Positions 36,622 to 47,760 of a stretch of 64,000 bases of DNA are shown here, one piece after another. Source of the DNA: Larimichthys crocea. Its lineage: Eukaryota; Chordata; Actinopteri; Sciaenidae. The first letter of the stretch is position 1, and the number at the start of each line of letters is the position of its first letter. A program made the position numbers and the translations under genes. The stretch lies in contig NC_040022.1 in the NCBI RefSeq assembly GCF_000972845.2, positions 2,209,011 through 2,273,010 on the forward strand, read 5' to 3'. The notes under the pieces were generated by a model that saw only the letters and a list, made by a program, of their open reading frames with translations, was not told the origin of the DNA and did not search any database.

Positions 36622-39600
36622 CTGCAGGTTGAGCAGCTTCTGTGTTGACTTGAAGTTCTTTGGGTACACAGACCGGAGACTTCGCTCTGTTCTAAAATAC
36701 AAAACAGTCTTTTAGTTTATTTATTTGTGAAAGACACAGGGCAGTGTTTATCAGAGTGAAGAAGAGGAAGTTGGGGGGAATCCTGACTGGGAGTGGAGCT
36801 AGTGTCGTGCTAGAACAGGAGCTGGGCAAGAGGGCAATGTAACCAGGCACAGGAGGACATATGGACATAATGACAGAGGTTAAACGACCGAAGAGGACGA
36901 TGACAGAGGAAGCTAAGAAGAGAAAACGAAAGTGACCGAGAAAGAAGCTGCCGGACAAGAGTAAATGTGGGACTGACTTTTAGTGGTTGGTGAGAGCTTG
37001 GTGAAATAAAAAGAGAGACAGACGCCGAGCTGGCCTGACTGCTGTTGGACTAGTCAGTAATATTAGCTGGCTGCTATGTCTTGTGTTGTTGACCATGCTT
37101 GATGTAATGTAACCATAACAAATACACATGTACAACTGTCCATATTTACCACAGTGGGTTACACTCAAATGCAAAAACACCAATTTACACTCAGTGTTGC
37201 TTTAATAAAAAATACCAAAAGTTTGAGGTATAAGATGTGGTAATTTGCTTCTTTTCTATTATTATTCAGTGTATTATTATTTTTCTTTTTTCCCCCCTTT
37301 TAATTAATGAGACTTACTTGTTTAATAAACTCTTTAAGGTTCGGTCTGCGTCTGAGCCGAGGCTCCTCAGGCACAAGTTTATCCTCCGGCGACTCATCGC
37401 TGGACCATTCTGTTTGACCTTCGATGGGTTTAAACTCCTCCTCCTGAGAGATGATGGTCGGCGGCACGTCCCTCGGCAGAGTCGACTGAGACAGGAAATA
37501 CAGTGTGAGCATTTATCGCAAAGATTAACCACGTACAATTATTTACTCTACTGCGTCTAACCTGGTCCAAAACACTGTCCTTGGAGAGCCGTCGTAGGCG
37601 AGAGTCCAACGTGACCAGCTTGGCTTCTTTGCGAACCATCTCGATATGGAGTTCATCGCTCTTCTCCTCCAGCTCTCTGATCTGCTTACGATATTTGTCT
37701 TTGTCGATGAGACTCTGGGAGAACTGGTGCTGGGCATCGTCTCGGGCTCGAAATGCCTGAAACAACAACAACACAAATACACAGAAATGTCGTCATCATG
37801 TCAAAGATTTTCTATTACAGAAGATCGTGTTACATCTCCACCCCGTCATGTCTTGTTTAGAGTTTCCTGCTTTATTTTCATGTCTGTAACTTCCTGATGT
37901 TGTTGTGTTTCCCTCTGTGGGTGAATTTATATGAAACTCACCTGTTCAGATTATATCAAGGCTTAAAGTTATGCATAATTAACAGCGTGGCTGCATTGAT
38001 TGACAGGTGGGTGTCATTACAGATGGCTTGTTTGAGCAGCCATCCGTCTTTCTCATCATCTCAGTTTTAATTGACATTTTCTATTAAACCATTGTTCAGC
38101 ACCACTTCTGCCTCTGTGGTCTGTGTTTGGGTCCTATTCCTCATGTTCTTGGTTACCGTGCTGCGTACGAGCAATGATACGAAACAGTATACACTTCCTG
38201 TCTCCAAACCTCGTTTGGAGGTGTATTAAAGTTTAAATTACATTGTTATAGATCAGACTGAGCTCCTGTTTACTACTTCTCCCTTCAGAGTCAAACACTG
38301 ACAGTATAAAGAATGGATGGTGTATCCGTGACTCTGGCTCTGGACGCCGCCACGTTAGTAGTCCTGACTCGTCGAGGATGATCAAGGATTATAAAGCGTG
38401 TTGAATGAAACAAGCCATCTGCTGTGAAGTTGGACATTTTAACACATTTCAATATGGAGATTGACTCGTATTGTAACCAGCCTCTAGTGGACGCTTGAGG
38501 AACTGCAACTTTTGGCACTTCCACACTGGCACACAGAGTTCGCCGCTCGGAGTCAACAGACAGAGCGGCAGTGGCTTAACCCATGTGACACAGATACAGG
38601 AAGTGTCTCTCTGATGATGCAAAATGACAAACATTATGTTTGTGTGTGTGTTTTTTCACCTGGTCCCTCTCCTTCTCCACCTCCTCCAGCTGAGTGATGA
38701 GGGTGTCCATGCGGTTGCGGTACATCTCGCAGTCCTTCTGCAGTGTGGAGCACTTCAGCTCCAGATCCTCCTTCTCCTCCAGGTACTACACACAAAAACA
38801 CAGACATAAACACACATCACACCTTGTGTTATTTATAGCTTAGTATATAAAGACAGATACAGGAAGAGAAACAAAGACACCAGGTTACACAGCAGAGATA
38901 ATGGCCTTTGATGGGGGTTTTTGCACTGGGTGTGTTTCACAGATGGTCTCCTGGGCTTTCAGGTCATGGGTTTATGTTTCTAGGGTGTGTTTTTATGTGC
39001 TCTGATCCCCACACTGCTTCACATTCATGCAGTAGTTTAACGAGCAACACTTATCTAATGTCCACATACCTTATCTACTACATGTGTTAGTGGTATTTAT
39101 TACCTTATCACGTAGTTCTTCTGCTTGTCTGACTTCTTCGTGGAGGTTGTAGAGTCGGTTCACCAGATCTTGTCTGTCTTCTAATGCTTCCTGTCGATCA
39201 TGCTCCAAAATGTCAAGGATGGCCTTGTCTGATGCAGGCAGAGGTCCAGGCTGAGTGTGAAGAAACACACACATTGTTAGGTATGAACTTTACATCACTG
39301 TCACTGTCACATCAACTCGTAAAACCTACTGTTTTACCACCTGTCCAGCACCAAAGTGCAGGCATACAGTTAGAGCTTCTAGCTGGTGAACATAGTGGAG
39401 CATTTAGCAGCTTAATCCAAAGGTATTTTTCACAGGGGTTGGCGGAGACCAAAACAAAGCTGAATCAGAGTGACTATTGGACTTAGGGTACATTCAAAAA
39501 TGCTGTTTTTTCCATTCCCTTGTGTGGGGGTAGTCCGTTTTGGCCTCAGGGGTGTCCGCAAAAAAAGAAGTTCAACCTGGATCCAACTTTTGGAACAACA

Positions 39601-42600
39601 AAGCTCAACATCACGCTGTGGCCGCCAATCAGAGACTGGTCAAACCTCTGAAATGTCTCTGAAACTGGGACCATCCAGGTAGATTCATGGACTGATACTC
39701 TACCTGTTGTGTTCTGGCTTAGTTTATTTCATGTACCAAGCTTCTAAATCTGAGTCTGACTCGCAATTTACACTGCAAAGTAGTGACACAAAGAAGTTTA
39801 ATTTGGTTTATGTCCAATAGTTTAAGAGCGAGAGAGATGGCAGTGGTTAAATGACAGAGGCAGGGAATGAGGGTAAGCAACTGCTCATCAATAAGGCGGG
39901 TTAATCAGGGAAATAAAAAGTTATTTTCTGATTGTTTCACAGCGGTTACGTTCAGCACAAACAGACACACCCCCAGCTTCCCTTCCTCAACCTACACGTC
40001 GCACACATCCTGCCTGAACACGCCCTAACCCAGGGCACCGCTACGTGGCTGCCCCTCACTCCACCTTTGAATGTCTACAGGGGCTTTGTGTGTGTGGTTG
40101 TATTTAGGGCCTAGTTGGATAAAATGGAGGATAGAAGTCAGAGGTCCCAGATCTGTTGCAAAGATCTCAGTTGCTGAGACACGTTCCCTGTAGTATAGAT
40201 CGCCTCCAGGATTGGTCTAAACTGTTTTATAGCCAAGGATGGTTCGTTACTGACCCACTCTCTGAGGTGGACTTCTAAACTTTGGGGTACTGAACAATGT
40301 CTTCGTATTAATCAGGTCGTACCTGTATGATGGATTGCAGCTCCTGTAGTTTTATCTTGAGCATTTCGTTCTCTCTTTCCAGCTCAAAGATCTGCTCTCT
40401 CTTTGGCCGGTTCTCAATGTCGTTCTTCAGCTTTAGACTCTGCCTCCTCTCCATCTTACACTCTTCCTCCACCTTGTTCAGCCTGTGCTTCAGCTGATCA
40501 ATCTATACATACAGAGAGGACACAGAAAAAATACATGCACATGAGCTGGTTACACTCCCTGAAATACCTTTTTTTGCACATTGCAGGTACAATGTGATGA
40601 CGTATGTCTTTGTATTTTCATGCATTGGTACCTCGAGCTGCAGGTCTCGACTCCTCATCACGGCCATGTTCTTCTCCTCGCTAAGCGTAGCGTACCTCAT
40701 GGCCAGTTTGTAGTTTTCATCCTTCACTCTCAGCAGCTCGTCGCTGTAGGTGTTTCTTTCATCTCTCAGCTTATTGTACCCTGCAGAACCAGCCATAGTT
40801 ATTCACTTCATTTAACAGTAGTAACCCCAACACAGCCAATAACAGTCCAATAGTACATAAGTGTGTTGTCCTGGACTATCAGCTGTGAAATGTTAATAGG
40901 TAACCAAACCTCTTTAGACTCTACATGCTGCGGAAAAGCCTTCAGTAATTTAATAAATGGCTGCACAACAGCTATTTATCACAAATAGCTGTGTCATTTG
41001 ACAAGTTGAAAATCTCAAGAGGGACAGATGTGGGTTTAAGATACTTCAACTTTTAACTGAAAGAGCTGCTGCCATATCGATTGTACCTTCCTAACACAAG
41101 TGCATGCCAAGTGTATTAGCTTTCAAAGAGAAATGAGTTCACCTAGCATGAACATTGTTCTTTATTTTTAGCAGCCTTTTAAAAGTGTACATGCTCGATG
41201 TACCAGCTGCAGGTTTCACCTACATAGGATTTGATAAATACCACAGTGTCCTAGTTTCATGAATGTGCTTTGGTAGAAAATATGATAACTGGCAACTCAG
41301 CTTTAATAAAAACCAACTGTGGTGCACCGAGCAGGGTAAACCAAGCCTGTGTGGTGGGAGGCAGTTTCAGTACACGGTGGTAAGCTTTTCATTAGGATTT
41401 GTTACTTTGACATACAAAACAGGTCCCATGAGTGACTTCCCCATTTTAAGTCCTCTCTTGTCTCGGCACTATCTCTCATTTCCTCCTGAGCACACATCTA
41501 CGAATGCCTCTCAGATATCTCCACATGGATGAAGGCACACCACCTCCAGCTGCTGGACACTCCCAGCCAAACCTACTATACAACAACAAAACATCAAAAT
41601 TGACTCCCTGTGGCTTTCCCCATACCAGGGTGATGAGAAACTTAGAGGTTATGATTGATGACCAACTAACCTTTTCCAATCATGTCGCCTCAGTTGCCCG
41701 GTCATGCCGCTTTGCACTTACACTTGCCTTATCTAACTCAACATGCTACCTAACATCTGACACAAGCTATGGTTATCTCAAAACCAGATCTCTGCCACCC
41801 TTTCGCTCAAGGAAATCCAGACTCTTCTTGTCTATTGTTTGTTAAAATGTAAATGTACATAATATGTATTTTTACTTTGTTGGAAGGCCTGAAGCTCCTG
41901 GTTGGCCAGTCGTAGCTTCTTCTGCTCATCCTCCAGGGTACAGTTCTTCCTGCTGAGCTCAACATGCTGCAGGGTCTTCGCTTTGGACTGCTGCTGCAGC
42001 TTCATCACTTCGTTCATCAGGAACTGGGTCAGACCCTCGTGGCCCTCCTCCACTGCAGTGAGGAAACAGACAGAACAGTACAGGGTTATAATATATGCTA
42101 TATAAATACTGTACAGAGTGTAGTACAAGCTGAGTTGGATAAATCTTGGTTTCTAACGTCAACCATCAGAACTAGATGGTGTCATTGATATGGTTGTTTC
42201 TCTACAAAACCAGCTCTACAACCGGAAGTTAAACGTGTAACTCTTCTGTAACAATCAAGCTTTGAAGATGCAAACAAAGCAACATTAAGCTGGGCGACAA
42301 CGACTTTTGTCACTGGCAAAACGAAGGAGATGGTGATTGACTTCAGGAAGAAGACGCCGGCAAAACGAAGGAGATGGTGATTGACTTCAGGAAGAAGACG
42401 CCTCAAACCACATCAGTGAGCATCCAGGGATTGGATATCGATCTACCTGGTGTCCACCTCAACAACAAACTGGACTGGTCGGACAACGCAGACGTCCTGA
42501 ACAAGGGTCCAAGTCCTCAACAAACTGGTCAAAAGGTCCAGCTCTATCCTGGACTGCCCTCTAGACTCCACAGAGGAAGTGGTGGACAGAAGTATGTTAG

Positions 42601-44833
42601 CAAAGTTGACATCCATCATGAACTCCTCTCACCTTAAACACTCCCACCATGTAAGAGGAGCGCTACCACAGGTCCTCCATTCCTACAGTTGTTAGACTCT
42701 TTAACACCAGCATGACTTCATGACTTTCTTCTATGTATTTCATATTTATGAGTAATTTCTCATCAACCTTGTGTATACGTACTGCTATTTTGTGTTGTTC
42801 AAGGGTAGTGTTGGCTTACATTAAATAACCCTATTCAACTCCTGTAGTAATCCAAATTATGGCAACAACCACTCAACTAAGTAAAGAGAAACGACAGTTT
42901 AAACCATGAAGGTGAGTCAAACCGAAACATTTCAAGAACTTTGTCTAAGAGGTGAAGGTGAACAGATGGTATCCGCATTCCTGTGTCTCAATTCACACAC
43001 CTCTATACTTACACTTGCTATTTTAAATACATAGGTGTGTTCACAACTATCAACTATGTCAAAGTGTCGTGTACTATGAGTACCACAGATAATGGTCAAT
43101 TGGATACTCCTCGCCCTCAGTGGTCACCATTTTGGCTACGTAACCACCAGCAATGTGAAAATGGCAGCTGAGGAAGCTGTTGCAGTGACTTCCGCAATAT
43201 ACAAATGTAAGTTGTTCAAAACATATGTTTTATGTTTATGTTTAAAACAGTGTTCCCACACCGACGATTGCAAAACATTTTACAACTTCTTCTTCACTGA
43301 ATTGCAACTATGTGGAGCATTAGCGTCAACGCCCTACATAGTTGCAATTCAGTGAAGAAGAAGTTGTAAAATGTTTTGCAATTATCGGTTCCAGTAAGAC
43401 TACAGCAATATGAATTGAGACATCACTACCCTGCTAAAATTAGTGCACTACACCAGGAAGTACATACTTTACTAGACAGAAGTATACTAAAGGAAGTATC
43501 CGATTTAGACACAGCACATGTGTGGTTCCCAGGAGGTGTGATTGTGTGGGAACACTGTTCTATCTGGTTTGAATTCTGTTTGTTTGATTGTCTAGGGCAA
43601 TGACCCAAAACACACCTCCACACTGTTATTTAAGTTGCATATATGAAAGGTCAGTGTATATGATGAATCATGCATGATCTCATTGCAGTTTGTGACAAGG
43701 CTGGTGACAATGTATGGTGTGCATTGGTGTAGAAACAGGTGAATAAACTTATATGCTAATACCATACGCTACAACGTCCGCTGAGTTATGGACTGACACA
43801 AGTTTTTGACCATATAAAGTAAAGGAGTAATGGACCGATCAGATGTATGAAAGTTTCCCTGCCTGGATGCTTCATGATTACTTTGGGTTTTCACAACAAG
43901 ATTGGCACAGACACAAGCCAAAAGCCCAAACTTCATCGGGCACATCTTCACCACGTTGCTGGCATGGCGCTGATTGGTCCGTCCCTGAAGATTCTTGGTG
44001 TAGCTTCTGGGACACTTCTGAAACGGACCATGGCGCTTCTGCTGGGGTTTCAAACATTGACTAGAAACGGCTCTGATGCCACGCATCCGTGCCCAGTGGA
44101 ATTTGGACGTTAGTAGCCTAGACACATGGAGCACGTGGCCACTACACACACTATGTAACGGCTATTTGACCAAGAAGGTCACCTCCACAATGAGGCCCGA
44201 TGAGGATGAGTGGGACCGCAGCTAACAAGCATGAATTTCCTTCAAGACAAAACCATTCCAGGTGACGACCTCGTGAAGCTGATTGAGCTTTCTTTACACT
44301 TTTTATTTACTTGACCCCATATTTCCAAATTTGATAATTCATAGTTGTGATATCTTCAGTGTTAATCAACAATGTAGAAAAACGTCCAAAGGTTTGAGTC
44401 TCACCTACGATGGTGGAGAAACGTCGTGTGGGATCCTTTCCTGTGACCACCTTGTACAGGTCCGGATAGTAGAACTCCAGGCTCTCCAGAAACGCCACAT
44501 ACCCTCGCTCTCCTTTAGTGTGGAGGATGTCCAGTAGTCGACCTGTCGAAGGAGTGATTAATTATATTTCCATATACAAAAGCACAGCAATATCACAAAG
44601 CCATTAATTGATTCATCCCTACACATTCCTCCCTTCTACCTACTTGTGCGGTTTGCTTTGGAGACCAGCAGCATGGAGTTGAGGATCTCATCCTCGTCCT
44701 GTTCATCCAGGACTTTGCACTGGCGTAGGTAGGGGGTGAGCTTTGCCGGAGCGATGCTGCAACACAATTCGTAACGTTTGCACCCCACCTTCTCCCACAG
44801 CGCCTCCACATCATCAGATGTCCCGTTTTCCAT
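29115..44833 (-). CDS. card11: caspase recruitment domain protein 11 (CARMA1)
   Basis: CARD11 is the cytosolic scaffold that, after PKC phosphorylation downstream of antigen receptors, recruits BCL10 and MALT1 to activate NF-kB. I joined 24 coding exons, 44644-44833 down to 29115-29319. All have GT-AG borders and consistent phase, giving 1166 aa (human about 1154, from memory). Domain order: CARD (about 5-100), long coiled coil (about 115-435), Ser/Pro-rich inhibitory linker (about 436-665), PDZ (about 680-765), SH3 (about 790-850), HOOK-like segment, and GUK (about 965-1150). Key strings are [54 protein letters not shown] and [12 protein letters not shown]. These identify CARD11 over CARD10, CARD14 and CARD9. 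The ATG at 44833 lies 10 nt after an acceptor (ccattccag|ggtgtg), so a noncoding exon lies upstream. Detailed exon positions are given in the next three entries. Confidence 0.97.
31650..31880 (-). repeat. family-E fragment in a card11 intron
   Basis: Shares 'agagttaaatctagggcaac', 'cctgaggtccgg' and 'ggtctggtgtgaacgac' with the copies at 770-1270 and 15020-15600. Confidence 0.5.
32150..32425. repeat. degenerate low-complexity 'ttcagcactt' tract
   Basis: Irregular repeats of 'ttcagcactt', 'cttacac' and 'cacttc' occur in a card11 intron. No fixed period is evident, so this is either a decayed minisatellite or compositional bias. Confidence 0.4.
33265..33680 (+). mobile_element. LINE reverse-transcriptase remnant (L2-like) in a card11 intron
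   Basis: The + strand reads [19 protein letters not shown] (about 33351-33408), then a degraded FADD-like region ('tatgcagacgatag') and further C-terminal residues to about 33640. It is antisense to card11. The frame contains stops. Confidence 0.8.
35921..39250 (-). CDS. card11: card11 exons 6-13: coiled coil and regulatory linker
   Basis: Exons are 39104-39250, 38660-38785, 37562-37756, 37318-37485, 36622-36691, 36288-36481, 36087-36193 and 35921-35955 (residues 279-625). Exons 6-8 complete the coiled coil, with [12 protein letters not shown] and [18 protein letters not shown]. Exons 9-13 encode the linker that in mammals holds inhibitory and PKC-target segments. The RAKSP string of exon 10 is kept, but the following residues differ from what I recall of the mammalian KRTS part. 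Exon 13 is a 35-nt microexon and exon 10 is only 70 nt. Confidence 0.93.
36562..36618 (-). repeat. (CA)n tract directly after a card11 splice donor
   Basis: About 28 dinucleotide units with one interruption. On the card11 strand the intron begins gtaa and then runs straight into (CA)n, from the second base pair after exon 10 (donor at 36621-36620). Confidence 0.95.
36720..36965 (-). repeat. family-B fragment in a card11 intron
   Basis: Reverse complement of the family-B block: 'gtgtcgtgctagaacaggag', 'tatggacataatgacag' and 'ggaagctaagaagaga'. Confidence 0.65.
37905..38050 (+). mobile_element. family-A element, partial copy
   Basis: Contains 'aaactcacctgttcagatta', 'ggcttaaagttatgcataat' and 'attgacaggtgggtg', as in 45800-45890. 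Confidence 0.6.
38285..38530 (-). mobile_element. family-A element, partial copy
   Basis: Begins with the family terminus 'cactgacagtataaagaatg', followed by the core 'gctgtgaagttggacatt' and 'ggacgcttgaggaactgcaa'. It is an internally deleted relative of the 45535-46055 copy. Confidence 0.6.
39470..39800 (-). mobile_element. family-C inverted-repeat element, partial copy
   Basis: Reverse-complement match to the elements at 52000 and 62640: 'tagggtacattcaaaaatgc', 'ggatccaacttttggaacaa', 'ctacctgttgtgttctggct' and 'ctaaatctgagtctgactc'. It is non-coding. Confidence 0.7.
40323..44833 (-). CDS. card11: card11 exons 1-5: CARD and first coiled coil
   Basis: Exons are 44644-44833, 44405-44542, 41876-42052, 40632-40780 and 40323-40502 (residues 1-278). 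Exons 1-2 hold the BCL10-binding CARD, with the YLRQCKV and RFSTIV strings. Exon 3 starts with [16 protein letters not shown] and begins the heptad-rich coiled coil. The 2.4-kb intron between exons 2 and 3 carries a Tc1 remnant, a perfect hairpin and a LINE piece. Confidence 0.95.
41440..41860 (+). mobile_element. LINE reverse-transcriptase C-terminal remnant in a card11 intron
   Basis: The + strand reads [20 protein letters not shown] (about 41637-41697), a match to the conserved VRNLGVxxDxxLxFxxH block of LINE ORF2. It abuts card11 exon 3 (41876) and is antisense to the gene. Confidence 0.8.
42300..42725 (+). mobile_element. LINE ORF2 remnant (Rex-like) with a 44-bp tandem duplication
   Basis: The + strand reads [10 protein letters not shown] and [19 protein letters not shown]. 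These are the post-polymerase part of a fish non-LTR retrotransposon ORF2. The first 44 bp are exactly duplicated (42315-42358 and 42359-42402). Frames are disrupted. Confidence 0.75.
43267..43382. repeat. perfect 47-bp inverted repeat (hairpin) with a 22-nt loop
   Basis: Left arm 43267-43313 and right arm 43336-43382 are exact reverse complements. Pairing continues a few more bases outward with mismatches. The loop is 43314-43335. It lies in the card11 intron between exons 2 and 3. It has no coding potential. Confidence 0.9.
43560..44292 (+). mobile_element. Tc1/mariner-like transposase remnant, interrupted
   Basis: The + strand reads [10 protein letters not shown] at about 43597-43626 (transposase motif N-D-P-K-H-T). 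The frame then stops making sense until about 44154, where 'ggctatttgaccaagaag' (GYLTKK) resumes. It continues to 'ccttcaagacaaaaccattc' and 'gtgaagctgattgag', the C-terminal region of Tc1 transposases. About 0.5 kb of unrelated sequence separates the halves. It is a dead, broken copy. Confidence 0.7.
43640..44145. other. unidentified insert within the Tc1 remnant
   Basis: This stretch separates the two Tc1 halves. It holds overlapping unsupported frames on both strands (43847-44113 +, 43769-44149 -). I recognise neither. It is probably another inserted repeat. Confidence 0.4.
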
Positions 44834-45530
44834 CTCTCACACCCTGGAATGGTGGAAAACCAAACAGATGGGTTTTGCCACACTGCATCATCACAACTGA
44901 ATCAAAGAGATACACACTGCGAAGGTGTTAGGTTAACCGTTGGAGGAGGAACTGGCATTTGTGGTTGTTTTCTGATGAATTTCCCTTACGTAACACTGGC
45001 ACAAAAATGGTCAGTGAAGAAAAAAAAACACTATTTCTTTTGCGTTCTCAGGAACCACAAGATGTTGTCTTAGTTTACTTGTGGTTAGCTGTCTGCCAGA
45101 TTAAGGGATGATTATAACACATGAAGAAATTCTCCCTTGAAACACAATATTGTTTTTAGCCATGCTTCCTTTTCCTGCTTCAAAGGAAAGTAGATTCAGG
45201 TCATTACAGTCACACAATTAAAGATAAGGGTCTTTAGAAAAAGTGCTGATGCCTCTGTCTTTGGCATTGATCTATCGAAGTCCACTACAGCGTTCAGGCT
45301 GAAATATCTCAACAACTACTGGCACGTTTTTTTAAGTGTAATAGTTGATCCCCCGAATTTTAATCTTCTAAACTGAAATCACATTTAGCCATCCCTTCAT
45401 ATCTCTTTATTTTTTTTTAAAGAAGTTAAAAAGGTCATCTGGAAATGCCCCTTTTTGCCTTTTTATCTCAGCTGTCCGTCTGTTTGACTGAGAGTGTGGG
45501 AAACGAGAGAAAGTAAACCAACATGAACCA
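44834..45530. other. DNA upstream of the card11 coding start
   Basis: After the acceptor next to the ATG, I see only AT-rich intronic-looking sequence with poly(A)/poly(T) runs and no exon signal. Confidence 0.5.
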
Positions 45531-45534
45531 CTGA

Positions 45535-46055
45535 CAATATAAAGAATGGACGGTGTAGGCGTGACGTTACCCACAGGTTTCTGAAGAGCTGAAGCTCAAA
45601 ATCTGTGGCTGCCAAAAACCGCAGTTCCTCAAATGTCCACTTGAGGCTGGCTCCAGAAGTGAGTCAGTCTCCATAAATCCCCATGTTCAAATGTCCAACC
45701 ACAGCAGAAATAAACATGTTTACAGCCTGGTACAAAAAACAGTTTTGGTCTCTGTAGCTAATTTCCTCATTCATGACAACTGTACTGAGGGTGAATTTAT
45801 ATAGAACTCACCTGTTCATATTATATTAAGGCTTAAAGTTTTGCAGAATTAACAGCGTGGACACTTTGATTGACAGATGGGTAGCCAAGCGGCATTCAGC
45901 CCGCCTCAGCTCCACCAATGATCCACGCCTCTGCCCATTTTTAGATTAGTCTGTGGAGGCGGGAGAGGCCAACACACTCTGAGCTTCACATGGCTCTTCA
46001 TAAACCTGCGGGTGACGTCACGGATATGACGTCCATATTTATAAGATCTACGGTT
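45535..46055 (+). mobile_element. family-A element, most complete copy, with terminal inverted repeats
   Basis: The left end (about 45535-45600: 'ctgacaatataaagaatgga', 'cccacaggtttctgaagagc') pairs with the right end (about 45985-46050: 'gctcttcataaacctgcggg', 'catatttataag') as imperfect inverted repeats of about 60 bp. The element is about 0.52 kb and non-coding, so it is a MITE. At least seven further partial copies occur in this window. Confidence 0.75.
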
Positions 46056-47510
46056 GTAACTGATTAACTGCATGCATGAATCTATAAACTGGGTCACATA
46101 GTGATGATGTGACCAGGAGGGCCATGCAGAGACCTTTGGAAGGGAAGGTGCTCAAAGCAAAAGCGAATACTGCTGTAATGTGCTTATAAAGGAAGTATGA
46201 GTGAAATGATTGATTGATTAGCTAGAATACATCATAGATACCCTCCACTGATTGGTTGAAAAAAGAAACTAGTCCGCCTAGTAACGTTTGTCCATTCGTC
46301 GACTGCGTATGGAGCCTTTTTGATTGGTCTTTTACGCGCATAAAGGAAGCGTCTCCGACACAGACACATACCGCACACATCTCCGACTTCAGCAGAATCT
46401 CAAGGAAACACATCTCTCTGTCATAAACAGTTTTGGAGATATTCACAGATATGTAAAACTTTAGACTTTTAGGCGGATCTGCCCGATCCGTCCCCAGATG
46501 GTTAATCACTCCCTCTGGTGTTTGCTTTCTAGACTAGAAGGGCACGACTGGGCACGTCTACACGACAGAGGGTACATCTAAATAATTATTATTTTTGTTT
46601 TATTTATTATTTTGGTGACCAACAAGTGAACGTCAATTTCTTAACTTTCACTCCTTCTGAGTACTAGATCCCTTTTACATGAATGAAGCGTGCATGAATG
46701 AGTAAACAAATAGCACAACATGATCACTCTGAGCACACTGATCTCGGATAGCAAAGGTCAAGTAACTTTGGCTGATGTGCTTCTTGTGCACTACAACTGA
46801 TATGACGATAAGTACTCGTGCATATCTGCAGCTCAGCCTTCTTCATGAAGCATTAACAGGACGGAGAGTGAGACTTTGCTCATTTGAGTCCCACACACTC
46901 TCCACTTCATTTGTTTCCTTTATAAACACAAACTTTAACCAACTGACGTCTTTCCATTTGCCTATCTTTTTTTTTGTAAGTTTTCTTTCTATTTCTACTC
47001 TCTATCTTCCTCTAACTCCCACTTGATTTCCTCTCTATATCATATCACTCACACACACACACAGTCCACGTATCTCTGGGATTTGCATGTTGTCTGGCTA
47101 GTGGGTGTTATCCTACAATCCTGCTTTGTGATTACAGTTAGGCAAATCAAGCATATCTGGTGCCATTGGCCATTTTAAAAACACGTTCTTTTGCATACAG
47201 ATGTCACCTACGCTGTGCATGCGACAGCCTAAACTTGTACATGTTCATACTGCAGACTACACACACACACAAATAAATTTGATCTCCGGCTCCTTTCAGA
47301 GACTTTTTAAATGTTTAGACAACAAAATCAATGAGAAGCTACTTTTCAAAATGCCTTCCGAGGCAGACACAAACATCACACCCCTCTCGACACTTGAAGC
47401 TATTATTTGTATCTGTAGTGTGTATATACTGCCACAGTCGCAGCAGATGATGAAACCGCAAACACTCACCCATGCACTCATGCAGAAGTACACAGTGCAT
47501 GCAGACTCTC

Positions 47511-47531
47511 ACACACACACACACACACACT
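47511..47531. repeat. (AC)n microsatellite
   Basis: About 10 AC units. Confidence 0.9.
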
Positions 47532-47732
47532 ACTCTCTCACACAGACCCCTTCAGTAACCACATACATGTTTCCTCTTCTCTCTTCTCTTATTTTGGAGT
47601 TCATTACCGAGAAAGCTCATCCTTGCTTCCTCCTTTTCAAACCAGATGTGAGTAGTAGCTGTCTTCCTGTGTTCTGTTTTAGTCCTCTCAGTCGGCTGCT
47701 TTTGTTTATAGTAATGTGGTCAGGGGAATTGC

Positions 47733-47760
47733 TGTGTGTGTGTGTGTGTGTGTGTGTGTG
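47733..47760. repeat. (GT)n microsatellite
   Basis: About 14 GT units. Confidence 0.9.

Noticed and set aside
43769..44149. 126-aa minus-strand frame and 88-aa + frame in the Tc1 insert
   Set aside because: I could not match either to any family. They overlap each other and lie inside repeat sequence, so they are not called as genes.
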